Assembly (NCBI GenBank): GCA_013396655.1
Contig: WBMV01001023.1
Location: 164,842-228,841 of the forward strand
Direction of reading: 5' to 3'
DNA length: 64,000 bases
Origin: Campylorhamphus procurvoides
Lineage: Eukaryota; Chordata; Aves; Passeriformes; Dendrocolaptidae
Below are positions 1 to 34,200 of the stretch, piece after piece. The notes under the pieces are model-generated. The model worked only from the letters and a program-made list of their open reading frames with translations. It did no database searches and had not been told where the DNA came from. The translations under genes were made by a program, and so were the position numbers. Position 1 is the first letter of the stretch. Every line of letters begins with the position of its first letter.

Positions 1-3000
1 ACAGATAACAGGAAACAAATAGCTTATTTCACTCTGATTCTGTCTCTCAGTGCAGCACAGTTCATTGTACCTGAGAAAATGGTGCTCACTGATGTGGCTG
101 TGTTGTTACTAGGCAACCAGAGATAAAATGCAGGGGTTAATGATTTTTATTTAATGCATTTTTATGACAAAGCACACTCTCTTTTTTCCCTCCCCTGATA
201 TTATTTGAGGTGTAAATGCTATTTACACAGGGAGATATATTTAGACATCCTCTGCAATCTGAACAAGAAAATTATTCAAACTGGATATTCAAACAGGCAG
301 TCAATAAATATTTCTAAACATATTCACCATTACCACTATCAAACACTTACACTGTGGCCATGGCTGACATCTCAAAGCACTTCACCATGGACAAATATTC
401 AGTAGGTCTCACAGCAGAGAATAAGAATGGCAGTAAACCAGATAACAGCCTAGGAACATTTGGGGCGGTTACATATGTATGTACTCCTCCATGGAAGAAA
501 ACAATAGCCTAAGCCTGTATCACCCTTCACCTTTCCCATGCTGTCATGACATCCACACCCAGCAAGGTCACACCATGTTTTTTCTGGTGGCTTTGGGCTG
601 CCTCGACTCCCTTCAAAAAAACAGGCATCGTCACAAAAAGTTGTCCCTTCTGTGGGGGGGGCTCTGCTCACATGAGCTTCTACAGGGAGATGCACATCTT
701 AAGAAGCATCCTACTATCACAGCCCTTGCCCTAGTAGTCTAGGTGGATGTCCTAGAAGCCCCCCTGTAATTCCAAGTTGCTATGCAATTCACTTCCCACC
801 ACACAATTACGCTCTGTTGGAGTGCCTAGCAGCAGTGACATCTGCTGAATTCAGCAGACATGACCTCATTTCACAGAGTGTTGAAAATGTTACCACATAC
901 ATAACATCACAAAACCCCTCAAGTTTCCTCACATGCCAAGGTCTTCCTTTCAACCTTTACAAGGGCCAGTGACTTGTATCTAACTCAAGACCATTGAGTT
1001 CCTTTCAGATCAAGTGCTTTTTCAAGTCCCCGTCTTTGCAATAGCAGCAGGAAAGTGTTTATAGATCTGAAAATCATCTGGGAGCCTCAGGCTGAGTGTG
1101 TGCATGAGGGCTCAGGGTCAAACAAAACTGCAGCTCTGACTGCATGCTTAACTTCTACAAGTTCTGTAAGATGAAGTGAGAAGCAGATGAACTCCTGCAT
1201 CATTTTGCATTTACATGTAAATCCAAATTAACTGATGCTGCCAACACTTGATTATTTCACATTTTTCTCCACAAAGGTTAACCTCCAAATAACAGGTATC
1301 ATGCAATTCAGTTGAAAAATTGTTCTTGACCCTAATAATGGTCACCTTCAAATAAAAGCAGAAATTCCATTGAACCCACCACTTGGACTTTTAAAGACAG
1401 CTACCTGTGACTCCGCATACATCCTTATTATCATGATAGCAGGTTCGACTCCCTCTCACTTAGATAAACAAAAGAAATCCACATAACAGTCCAAAATACT
1501 TGTGCAGATCTGTAAGCACCTCTTGCATTTCATTAGAACTTTCGAATCAATGTATTTCTGATCCCAAAACAAGTACTACATTGCTTCTTCTGACTATTTG
1601 CCTATTCAAAACAAACTGAAGATCAAATACTTTAATCTGAAATTAGTTCTTGGGGAACTTTAAAAATCAGTAATTCTCCAGTGTGTGTCCCAGACATAAC
1701 TGGTAATTGTACAGTCTGACTTCCTCCCTTTTCAGAAGCTTCTCTATGCACAGCCAGCCTCACTCCTCAGAACACGGGAGAGGTTTTACGTAAGCAATAG
1801 CTATCAGTTTGTGAGTTTCAGAGCTGAGCATTTTTTGTCTCAACTATTTTTTTTTCCCTTATTCCTCACATCCAAAAATGCTGCCAAATTCTCCCACCTC
1901 TGAATTGTTTCAAAAATTGTCTGTCCATACTTCAGCTAAGACTATGTAAAATACCACACTGACTAAAACTAAAGAACAGCAGCTTTAAGTAAAGAAAAAA
2001 GTCTTTCACTGTGTATGCGCATCAGGAGATTTCACAGCTTCTCAGGTTACTTAGGAGGACAAGTTAACAGATGCAATTGATTTCCAGTGCACTTCCCACT
2101 TTCACCGACTTTCACAGATATATTGAGATAGGCATTACGGTAGTTTATATTTCACTGGTATGGAACTTAGTATGCCAAACGTCATTCCATATTTTTATCA
2201 ATGATCAGAAGCTAAAATAAGTCTGATGAAAGCGCCAGACTGAAAAACTGCAATCCTGGAAACCCCAATTAATCACTGCAGGACTCTGAAGACAAGCCTG
2301 ACCTTTGGCTACTTTGATGGAAAGGACCTAGTCTCTACTTCTAAAAACTAGGACTGTCTGCTTAAACTCACTTTCAGTCAGTGAAAAACAGAGTCAGTAA
2401 CAGCTAACAGAATTTAGAAATCCCTGTTGTCAAGAAAGTATCTGAATTACTACCTACACAACCTTCTTCTCCCTGTCAATGGGACTGAGAATTTCACCCT
2501 TCAGCCTTGAACATTAACTGTGGAGTCAGGCAAAACTCAAATTTTCAGCTGCCTCAGTTGCCTAGCGGTGAGCTTAGACAGCTCACAGTGCTCAGTACTG
2601 AGGATGTACTAGATGCTATACTGAGGTATTTCCTTCTGATTTCTGGGTTTGAACTCTTAAATCCGAGAACAGCATTAGGAATTCCACTTTGGGATAATGA
2701 TATTTAGAAGGTAAGCCAATGATGTATTGCATTTGGCTTTAAATTTGTCCTAAATATGTGGTTATGCCTCTTCACCCAATTTGCCCACAAAAAAAAAGAA
2801 TTGTAAAGCAGTATTAATATGCCATCTTGCAAAAAGCTTGACAGCTTTTAAATGGCATTAAAAACACAAGACTCAGAGTGGACACAGTTCACAGCAGATC
2901 TATTAATGACTATTAAGTGGAATTGCAGAAAGAAGGATGTCACTTAATACTTGCTCACTGACAAGAAAATTCTACCCTATCATAAGTGGATAGAAGAGCA

Positions 3001-5125
3001 GAAAGAGAGAGTGAATGTAGGTGGAAGGCTTAGATCTACTTAAATTTTCTAAATGCCAGACTGAACACGGTATGAAGGACAAGAGCCTAGAAGAAAAGAT
3101 TCTGTATTTAATTTTTAAACAGAAAAATACTTTAAACCTTTCCTGAAAACACAATGTAAAAATTCACTGTTGCTGCATTGTCACTGTAAGTCATGCAGCA
3201 AACACTATGGCATGAAAAAGATAACTCAAGTTCTCAAACGTATTATCCAGAGAGGTTTATATAACAAATATATTTTCTAGACAACATTTTAAAACCAAAC
3301 AAACAAAACCCCTAAAACAGCCCTCAAACAAACCAAACCAAAATAAAACCCCTGAAGAATCGCAAGCCTCTTCCATACAGCATTTACTAGAAATAGTCTA
3401 GAAGAGTTTGTCTTGGTCTTACCACCAAATCCTATTTAACTTTTATTAGGCATTAAAAAAAAACTTACCAGAAAGTTATGAAAAAGCTAACAGAGCAGTC
3501 TGTCTTTTAGATATTGCTATGCCTTAGCAACTCTCCAGTCACTAATATTTTTCCAGTATAAGTAGCTCCATGTTTCTAAACATTATCATTTCAGACAAGG
3601 AAAAGGGACAAAGAGATTGGAAGAAACTTCTAGATCAGGTAGTCCATTCTCTTTCTCAACACATAACCAAATGCCTGTATCTCGTTCTGGAGTGATATTT
3701 ATGTAATTATTAAATTTTAGAGACCACAACCATGATATCTCTGTGATTTGTCTCATCTATGCTGTTATGTACTTAACTTTATTTTCAGAAAGTTTTGCAT
3801 AAAGTCTTACATGAATCTTCTCAAGTACAGCCTAAGCTTATTGTTTTCCTCTTTCATCCACATATTACTTTATTTAACAAATTTGAAGGCTGTTGCTGTG
3901 TTTCCCTTTCAAAGCCTAATCAAAGTGAACATGAAGCCCAGTCAGGACCAGATGAACAGTAATAAATTGTGTAGCTAATCACTAAAGTAGAGAATACAAT
4001 CAGGAGCAGGCAATCCATGGAGACAGGTTAGTCTACTATCCCTGTTACGAAATCCCCCGATGATCTGAAATGCCCTTCCTCTGTTCCAGAATACCATCCA
4101 AAATAAAGGGGTATGTTGTCTGCAAGAGTATTGGGCTTAGTATGTTTCAATTCCCTACCTCTACCACAGTTGTCTTTGCAGCTTTGCACATTGGTTGGTT
4201 AAAGTTTCTCGCAGTTTTCCTGCAAAAAAAAAGAAAATTAATAAATATTAAAAGCTATAGTAGTACATTTAAAGACTTTTAACAGATACACTACCACAAG
4301 GATGTCTGTAATATAAACATCACAAATCTTTTTGCCAAATAATAGGACAGAGGAAAAAGTATTACAGAATTGTCTAAGATGCATCTGAAATTAAATCGTA
4401 TTTTGCTACATTAGAAAATATTTATTACAGCCCTTTTGACTTTTCATCAGAACACTGTTGAATTGAAACTGAGTATGCTACTTATATCTTCATTTATTAG
4501 ATCCAAAATCAGCAGCAAGCTGGACTTTTTACAACGTGCCTTCCCATTTTTTCACTGCACAAAGAATGAAATTCATCTTCACAAAGGGACCAGCACATGA
4601 TCTAACAATCTCTCAAGTCTCCCATATGCCTTCATAACTCAGACTACAATTCAGGATAGCACTCTGCATAGTAAATGTAATCCAATGCTCTTGATCAAAA
4701 AAACCTTGTGTCAGTTTCAGCACCCACTGCAAGACTTTGGCACTAAGTATTTCCCCACAGCATTTCTGTACCAAGGAAAAAGAACTTCCAGAGAATAAAA
4801 GCAACACATGACATGCATACGTTGGATCTGCACCAAGATCATAGTAGGCACAAGGAAAAACAAGCAACCTGTGTCAGCTGCTCTCTGTACTTTTCAAAAA
4901 CCAACTAAAATTTCAAAACTGCTTGGCATATTTAATAATTAAGAAAAATTATGTAGATCTTAGTGGCGTTACACTGCTAGCTTCTCGGCATTTCTTCTCT
5001 TTTAAAAAGCAGAATTCTTGAAAACTTTCCATCAATATGCACGAATCTAGGCCTCAAAGCAAGTCAAAACTTCCTTTTCCCCATCCTTTTTCCACAATAG
5101 CATTTCTTCCCCTAACCATTCTTAT
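1..5125. other. OXCT1: OXCT1 intron (after exon 6), no gene seen
   Basis: AT-rich non-coding sequence, transcribed as minus-strand OXCT1 intron. Short open frames here have no splice context, codon bias or recognisable domain. Around 3605-3665 there is a faint reverse-oriented CR1-tail-like stretch (TTGGAAGAAACTTCTAGATC), too diverged to call firmly. Confidence 0.7.
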
Positions 5126-5200
5126 TTCATAGACTCAAGGAACCATTTAAGTTGGGAAAAAAGCTCTTAACACACAATTGAGTCCAACAATTAACCTCCA
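5126..5200 (-). mobile_element. CR1 LINE 3' tail, minus strand
   Basis: The reverse complement reads like the CR1 3' end: GTTGGACTCAATTGTGTGTT, then TTTCCCAACTTAAATGGTTC, then a decayed ATTCTATG-type terminus. Only the last 75 bp or so of the element remain, the usual 5' truncation. Confidence 0.65.
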
Positions 5201-5519
5201 ACGTGTCCTCCTCCTTTCTCCTTCCCTTCCCACGAGGACCATGCCTAGTGGCACAAGCGCTCTGAATTTTGGGGGGCTGCTGCCACCTCGTGGCTTCGCG
5301 CGAGAGACAGAATGGAAATTGCCAAATCCTGAGACTAAGCAGCACTTCTAACAGGATTTCTAGAGCAGGTATCTATGCAATCAAAGCCATATCCAAAGAC
5401 ATGTATCTCAGGGAAGCGCTGTCTTATTGGCAATACACAGAAGCTGTGATGACTCTAACAAAGGTCAAGACAACCCTGTCCGGGGCGGGGGGGCATCAGG
5501 TAAAGCATCACCAGCTGAT

Positions 5520-6080
5520 TGAGGGAGGGGATTGACCCACTCTGCTCTGCACTGGGGCGGCCTCACCTTAGATATTGTGTGAAGTTTTGGGCACCACAAT
5601 ATAAAAAAGACATTAAGCTATTAGGGAGCATCCAAAGGAGGGCCACAAGGATGATGAAGTATCTGGAGAGGAAGCCATGTGAGGACTGGCTCAGGGCACT
5701 TGTCTGTTCAGTCTGGAGGAGGCTGAGGGGAGACCCCATTGCAGTTACAAATTCCTTATGAGGGGAAGAGGAGGTGCAGGCACTGATCTCTTTACGCTTG
5801 TGACCAGTGACAGACAGGACTCAAGGAAATGCCATGATGCTGAGCTGGGGGAGCTCTAGGTTGCATGTCAGGAAAAATTTTTTCACCCAGAGGGCCGTTG
5901 GGCACTAGAAAAGACTCCCCAAGGAAGTGGTTGCAGCACCAAGCCTGAGAGAATTCAGGAAGCATCTGGACAACACTCTCGGGCAAACAGTGTCACTCTT
6001 GGAGTGCCCCGTGCAATGCCAGAAGCTGGACTTAGTGATCCTGATGACTCCCTTCCAACTCAGCATATCCTGTGATTCTT
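5520..6080 (+). mobile_element. CR1 LINE fragment, plus strand
   Basis: Contains the conserved CR1 ORF2-end and 3' UTR landmarks in order: CTCTGCTCTGCACTGG, ATCCAAAGGAGGGCCACAAG, GGAGGAGGCTGAGGGGAGAC, AGGAAAAATTTTTTCACCCA, CTCCCTTCCAACTCAGC and the terminal TGTGATTCTT. It is 5' truncated and full of stops, so a dead copy. Confidence 0.9.
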
Positions 6081-6590
6081 TTGTCCACGTATCTTCTCAG
6101 TGGCTATGTAAACCCAAAACGATGTAAGAATAGGAAACCATAAGACAAACCCAGTCAACCACAACTTGCATTTCTATCCTTCTCTGAGACCATACTAGTT
6201 AGTAGTGATTTAGGACAAACTACCCTAATCTAGGTAAAGTAGCAAATGAGAATTAAAAACAGAGTTACAAGCACCAAATTAAAACAGCTAGCAAACCGAC
6301 ACAGATGGGGGAAGGCAGATGTGAAAACTAATAATTCAGTCTTTCATGCTGTGTAATTACTTTTCTGAGCCAAAGACTTTCTCAAGATTGTAGTGGCTGC
6401 TCTTCCAGCAAAAGAAACTGATACAAAATTATTGTTACATAGGGGAAAAACTACAAGAAAGCATTTCAATGTTAATTTAACATTAAGAAGAGCTAATGGG
6501 CTCTATTCTGACACTACTTATAAAAGCTTCTGCCATTTAGAATGTTCTTGGGTTAGTTAGGTTGTTTCAGCAGCGGCAGTCCTTTACAGA

Positions 6591-6722
6591 ATCAAAGGCC
6601 TTATTTCTATAGAACACACTATCCAGAAGTTTTACGGCATCAAAGCCTTTATTTCTGAAGAATACGCCATCCAGAAGCTTTATGGGATCAAAGGCCTTAT
6701 TTCTAAAGAACACATCATTGAG
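6591..6722 (+). repeat. 48-bp tandem repeat, about 2.7 copies
   Basis: Units start at 6591, 6639 and 6687, each opening with ATCAAAGSCYTTATTTCT and separated by exactly 48 bp. The first two share CATCCAGAAG-type ends and the third decays after about 30 bases. It lies in the large OXCT1 intron. Because 48 is a multiple of three, one plus-strand frame stays open through the repeat. Confidence 0.85.
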
Positions 6723-7199
6723 ACAGAGAAAAAACAGAAACACTACACTTATTTTCCAAGACAGAATATTATTAAGGGGTTAGGAATATGAAATTCAGAA
6801 ACTAGCTAGAGTTGCCTCTTTTATTTCTGGATGTCTAGACTCAGCAACGTCTACAAAGTCTATGTTCCTGTGATGGATTTCTAAGCTGACCCAAAGGTAT
6901 GACATCTGCTCTTCCATAGCAAAAGATAGTAAGCTACTTCAAGGCAGACTAAACCAACAAACTACATCCACTATGTACCTAATGACAGAGAGATAAAGAA
7001 ACAGATATGAGCTGACTTCACATGTTGCAGAACCACTTGAAGCATGAAGAGATGACCTGTTCATGACTGTGACAGCAGAGGCCTTGACTCTGGTTATCCC
7101 TTCAACATCTCTGTTCCTTTGTCAATAGTCTATTTTCATTGGCACCAAGCCACCTTTGCTTGTAAAGTATACTGGGCTGTAACAACTCCAAAACAGAAC

Positions 7200-8343
7200 T
7201 GTACCAGATGAAATGGGAAGGCAACCAAAGGAGGTAGACAAGCCACTCTCCCTGGTATTTGAAAATACATGGCAGTCAGGTGAAGTGCCCAGCACTGGAA
7301 AAAAATGAAACACTGTGATCATCTTTAAACAGTGCAGAAATGAGGACTCTGTGGATATGGTATCCCCCACGGGGATATACTGGGACCAAGACTGTTTAAT
7401 ATCAATCAATATGGGATAATATCATCCCATACAAAGAGGGATTGAGTGTAGCCTCAGCAAATTTGCAATTTGGTGACACCAAGGCAAGTGATGCCGTTGA
7501 CAGCCCAAAGGACAGGATGCTATCCAGAAGGGCCTTGACAAGCTCAACAACTTGGCCCATGGAAATCTAACAAGATTCCACAAGGCCAAGTAGAAGGTGC
7601 TTCATGTGGGTCGGGACATCCCAAGCAGGAGTAAACACTGAGAAAAGAAATCACTGACAGCAGCCCTGCAGAGAAGGATTTGGTCGTGCTAGTGGATGAG
7701 AGACTGGACATGAGCTGGCAACGTGCACTCACAGCCCAGAATCCTAGAAGTGTCTTAGGCTGCATCCAAAGCAGCATGGCAAGAAGGTCGAGGAAGCAAA
7801 TTTTACCCCTCTACTCTGCTCTGGTGAGACCCCACATGGAGTGCTTCATCCAGCTTTGGGGTTCCTAGCATAGGAAGGACATGGATCCACTGGAGCGAGT
7901 CCAAAGGAGGGCCACCAAGAAGATCAGAGAGATGGAGCACCTCTTCTACATGGAAAGGCTGAAAGAATTGGGACTGTCCAGTCTGGAAGAGAGAAGGCTT
8001 CAGGATAAGCTAATTGTGGCCATCCAGTACCTGAAAGAAGTCTGTAAGATGGAGAGGGACTTTTTACAAGGGCAAGCAGTGATTGAAGATAGAGGAATGG
8101 CTTCAAACTGAAAGAGTGCAGGTTTAGATTGGATATTAGTGAGAAAGTCTTTATTATGAGGGTGGTGAGGCACTGGAACAAGTTGTCCAGAGAATTTGTG
8201 GATGTCCCATCCCTGGAAGCATTCAACACCAGGCTGAGCAACATGACTTGGTGAAATGTATTCCCTGCCCATGGCAACAGGGTTGAAACTAGATCATTCT
8301 TAAGGTCCCTTTCAATGCATGCCATTCTATGATTCTGCTATGA
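7200..8343 (+). mobile_element. CR1 LINE fragment, plus strand, about 1.1 kb
   Basis: Covers the 3' part of the reverse-transcriptase ORF and the 3' UTR of CR1: GGCAGTCAGGTGAAGTGCCC, AGAGACTGGACATGAGCTGG, CTCTGGTGAGACCCCACATG, GTCCAAAGGAGGGCCACCAA, and the tail CCATTCTATGATTCTG. Frames are broken repeatedly, so it is inactive. Confidence 0.93.
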
Positions 8344-10501
8344 CTACCCACAAAAGCAGTGGCACTCCTTGACGTTGTCCCTAATGCGCAACACTCAAAG
8401 GGAGGTTAACAAAAGGAGACACTTCATTTAGCTAAGTAGAACTAGTACCCATATCAGTCTAAGACAGCAAAAAAAAGTATACGCATTCTTTCAATTATCG
8501 GAGGAACAAGGTGAGACTATTTCATTATGTTTGAGGAAGTCTTGGATTATTTGTCTTGCTAATGGTGCACTATACCTGAAAGTTACTATCTACTGGACCA
8601 GACACAGGCCTTCCTTGTCAGACAAAAGCTGTGGTGCAGAACAGTCTACTCAGCATGAAGATGACTGGAATGAAAGCAGCCACAACATGCTGTATGGACG
8701 AAAAGGTATAGGGGACATGAAGTATGTTAAGAAAATGAAAAAAAACCTGCTTAAAAAACTGCTGTCTAAAGAAGTTGGTGCCATTCTGGATTCCCAAGAA
8801 AACAATATAGCTTCATGTATAAGAACAGACAAAAAATTAATCCTGGCCTGTGGTCCGAGTAAGTGTATCTAAAGCACATCCTCTGGATTTAAAATAGCTC
8901 TTAGCTTGAGGGTGATTAACAGTTTGGCAGACACTAACTCTATTGCTATTTGCTCCATGAACACCATACACAGGAAACACAGTATAAACAGTACCACACT
9001 GCTGTGGAAGTGGTGGCAGATGGCAGGTTATAAGATGAGCCTATGTTTCTCTGTTCTAGGTCATCAGGTAATCTGTGTCTCATGCAGAAACAGAATGGGA
9101 AACTGCTTATCATAAGCAAATTCTTTTAAAGTAGTAATATTCCCATGGAGTAAGACACCAGATCTTTGATCAGTTACACTTGAAAGGAGGAGTCAAGGCT
9201 TCTAGGTCTTCACTCCAGAAGGACAGAGTATCTGGTAGTAACTTTACTGTGTGAATGTGGGAGACTTAAGAAGAGTTCTGAAATGAACAGGAAGAAGGAA
9301 AGGCATAGAGAGCAACAAGACATAAAGGAAGTGGGGTAAAAAGGGAGAACACAACCAGCCTGTTTTTTGTGTGGAGAATTAAATACTTTTTCAGAGGTAA
9401 CTATGCATCAGTAGATACAGGGTAAAAGTACAGACAGTAGTGGCTCAAGATCAAAGACAAGACTAAGGGGGAAAAGTGTTGCTTGTATTCCATGTACCAG
9501 AGCCTAAGGAAAGCAGTTTAACAACCACCAAATTCACGTGCGCACACACAAGAAAGGTCAGCTTTTAATCAAAAACCATATTGTCCTGCTAGTGGGCAAG
9601 TTGAGCAAAATAAAAACTTATTTATTAATGTTCAAGTATTTTCATTTAATATTATTGTAAGATATATAAATAAAATATGAATACATGTGTATATATGCAT
9701 ATATAGAGAAAGCATTGTTTTATAGGTATTTATATTTTATACATATATTTTTCAGTTGCTTTTTCAACTCCTTGTTTGTTCTGATACATAAAAAGACAGA
9801 CTGTCATTCCACACATCTGCTTGTAGTAAACTGCCAAGTGATTGCAACACTTACCTTTTCATCTGATAGCCATAAGACAAACAAATAAAAACCAGGTGTT
9901 AAACATAATTAAACCTCTCCTGCTTCAGGTCAGGACAAACCAGAATATAAGCATAGCAACTCATATGAAAGATGTCATCCCTAGCGCAACACTCAAACTT
10001 TTCATTGCAAAGATGTGTAAATTCATATGATGCCTCTCCCACCACTGGGATCAAATCAACTTTAAACATCGTTTTCTTTATACAGAATCAATCTTGCCAT
10101 CACTAACTGGCCAGGAGACTGATTCAGCTCCGTTTTCCTCTGTCATACAAGACTGGATCAAACTTCAATTGCTCAAGGAAAAGGACCCAAACTACTATGA
10201 AAATTGAAAGGAATAGAATGACACTAAATTTCTCAACAGTAATCATGACTTTGGTCTGTTGTGTCTCATTTTAAACTACCAATGTTTTATTTCACACCTA
10301 TGTTTTAATTCTCAAAAGTAATTAGAAAATGCAATTATATTTTGGTTTTTTATAGCAGTATAATTTGACAGTAGGGAAAGGCAATATGAAAGAAAGCAAA
10401 ACCAGTAAAATATTTTGTCATTGCACAGGAGACAGAATTCTCCTTCTCTTTCATTATCTAAATCATATAAGAATCTTTCCCCACAGGTAAACAAGTCATA
10501 C
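8344..10501. other. OXCT1: OXCT1 intron, no gene seen
   Basis: Unique AT-rich intron. 9660-9760 is a TA-rich low-complexity patch (ATATGCATATATAG and similar). A 113-codon plus-strand open frame from 8531 has no recognisable domain or splice context and is not called. Confidence 0.6.
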
Positions 10502-31278
<20,777 letters not shown>

Positions 31279-34200
31279 GCGGGCCGGGCCGGGGACCCCC
31301 GATCCGCAGCAGGGACACGGGGTAGGGATGGGGACACGGGGGCGGGACACGGGATAGGGACACGGGACCCGCACCCGGCACCCCGAGAGCTGTCCAGCCC
31401 GGCCCGGCCGGGCGCTGTCCCGCGGGAAGGAGGAGCAGTCCCCGCTCCTTACACTGACACCGCAGGCCCGTCACTCAGCGGTTCTGTGCCTAAAAACCAT
31501 CAGAACGCACGGAAAACACAGGTGGGCAAAGCAATCAGTGCTACATCACTATTACACTTTTAAAAAAGAGACAAAACAACAACAAACAAAACAACCAACA
31601 GGTTCTCCTGGATTCCCTTCCACGGTTTCCACCGATGGACAGGTGCGATGCCCTACCACAGCTATCTCCCTGCAAAGTGAAGGTGTCTTAAATTCCTGCC
31701 CCATCACCTTGTGACCGAGGGCTAACACCGCAAGAACTAGGGAAAGGGCAGAGGCTTTGACTGGTTAAGTTTCCAGCACACGGCCCTCGGGGTGAGCCAG
31801 GGTCCAGTAAGCACATGGTTTCCACAGGGCGCTTGGATGCTATGTTTGGGTGGGAAAATATTACTAGAATAGATGTCTGCTCGTTTAGGCGGCAGCCACG
31901 TGATGTGAACTGCTGGCCTCTCTGCTGCTGCTGGAAGGAAAATTCAAAGCATGCCTCTGCCATTATTTATGCCCCCTAAAAATACCCCAGAGGATCAGTG
32001 CATGCCCTAACAATGCCCGACAGAATAGAAGGATTTCACAGAAAAAAATGTGAGAAGCTGTTTAGATGCAGGAAAATAAATTCTCCTCACGCACATGACA
32101 GAAGGTCACCCTTCTAGCAGGTCATGCTGCTCCTCGTCTTGTTCCCAGGCTGTTCCCAGCACAGCTGCCAGCCTCCCTGTACTTTGCCATTGTGCTAATC
32201 AACATGCAGCAGGATAACTTACAAGGAAACCAAGGTTTTAAGAGCGTGCTACCAATGTTGTGCACACTCCCTCCATTTTATTCAGAGCATTCGTCCAGCC
32301 TTGGACCTCCTGGTCCATGTCCTGTGGTATTGCACTCTCCTATGCATTTTATAAGGTACTGGTACCTATAGTTACAGTTCACATAATAGACAAAACCTTG
32401 CAAATGCCAGTGAACTGTGGTGGTGACAGCTTGACTACTGTGAAGGTTTTCAGTTGGGTTTTTTGACTTTATTTTCTAGTTATTCACCATATTTAACTAG
32501 TCAGTTAAGTCTGGGGTAGTTCCATTAGGGTGTAAAAAGCTACAAATAGAGGCTTAATGAACTAAAAACAACAGCACAGCTTGCATTCTTCCAGCCCTAT
32601 GCATTAGCAGAGAAGTTTCAAAGGGCTGGATTTCTGAACCTTGGCACTACCTAAATTTCACATAGGCATGTAAATTCCTTAAGTCATATTTCCTTTCATG
32701 GCAAAATTTCCCTAAGCATAGAAAAACTGGTCTAAAGTAAGGTTATTCTCTGCAGTTCAATAAAGTAAGTTTATTCCTTTCATTTCAACAAATTATCTTC
32801 CTTGAAAACAATACTGTGCATTCTCAAACTTATCAAAGTGTTCAGTGTTCAATACCCAGCTAGCATTTATTTTACATGAAGTTTTGCACCATTTGGGATT
32901 CCAACGGCATTCCTCCTTGCAGATTGAAGGAAAGAAGCTAACTGTATGCAGTAGGTATATAGTGAATGAGTATTAACACCTCCTTGGAATATCTCTTATG
33001 CAAAGCTGTTTATTCTACTTACCTAAATTAAAGTTTCAGAACAAACCTTTCCTTATCAGGTGCTACAGATTATGTAAAACCAAAATTATTTTTTTTAAAA
33101 ATTGCAAAGTCCTCATGCTTTGGACTGCGAGAATCTTATTCTGGATTAGAAAAGTTACAAACATGACTGAAAGAGTAAATAATTTGTTCTGGAGGAGTTT
33201 ATAAAGGATAGTAGATCATCAACTTTGTCTTTACTTTTAGGAAGTCTTAGAGCTCTTCACACAACAAGAATTACAACTAAGTGGCCAATGTGAAACAAGT
33301 TTCTAGAATGATCAAGAATATTTTTAATATCTTATTTTGTTCAGTGAAGTAAATCACATAAGAGCAGTAAACGTGAGTCAAAACACTTTGCAAATTCAAC
33401 AGCATTTACAAATGAGGAGAGTGTTGAGCCCTTGGTGCTCAAAACAAGTCAACAGGTAGGCATTCTAGAGCTACCACAGGTTAATCATTATATACAACGT
33501 ATAACACCAGCCTACTTATACAGCTATCAATATAAGACGTCAAAGTCAGCACTCCAATACAGTGAAACAATATCTCCCAAAGAAGCCACCAAAGAGTTAG
33601 CAGACGGTTTGCACGTTTGATTTACCTGCACAGGGGGAAGAACCTGAACTCTGAGGTGAAAACCTTTGCTTCTAGGCAATTTTTTTTAATTTGTTTATAC
33701 TTGACCCAGGTTTTAGCTAATGAAAATTTAGTTATTTACCTTTCTTTCAGACCCACTGGAACTTGACAAGAAAAGTCACTGTTTAACTATGCAGCAACTT
33801 GAGAACACTTAAACTTACCTCCAACATGTTAATAGGTCCCAGTTCTGAAACAAGAGGTTGGTGTTTCAGTACTTTTGATTATTACTCAAAATACTAAGGT
33901 ATATATTGGTCATTTAAGAGCACTTACAGTTCATCTGTGGTAAAGTGCAATTAACCTGATTCCTTTGATATGGAATGGAAAGTCAAAGAAAATTGAAAAA
34001 TTATTTCATAGTTTCCTCATATTCTGGTGACAACAGAGTGCTACAGGGAAAACTAATAAAGGGAGGATATAAGACTTATAATACTGACCTAAAGGCATTA
34101 CAAAATTATGATGACAACATGAAAATAATTACAAGCTCCTGCGCAATATATTCAACAATCTTAAGATCAACTCATAGGACTTAGAGGATATATAATTAAC

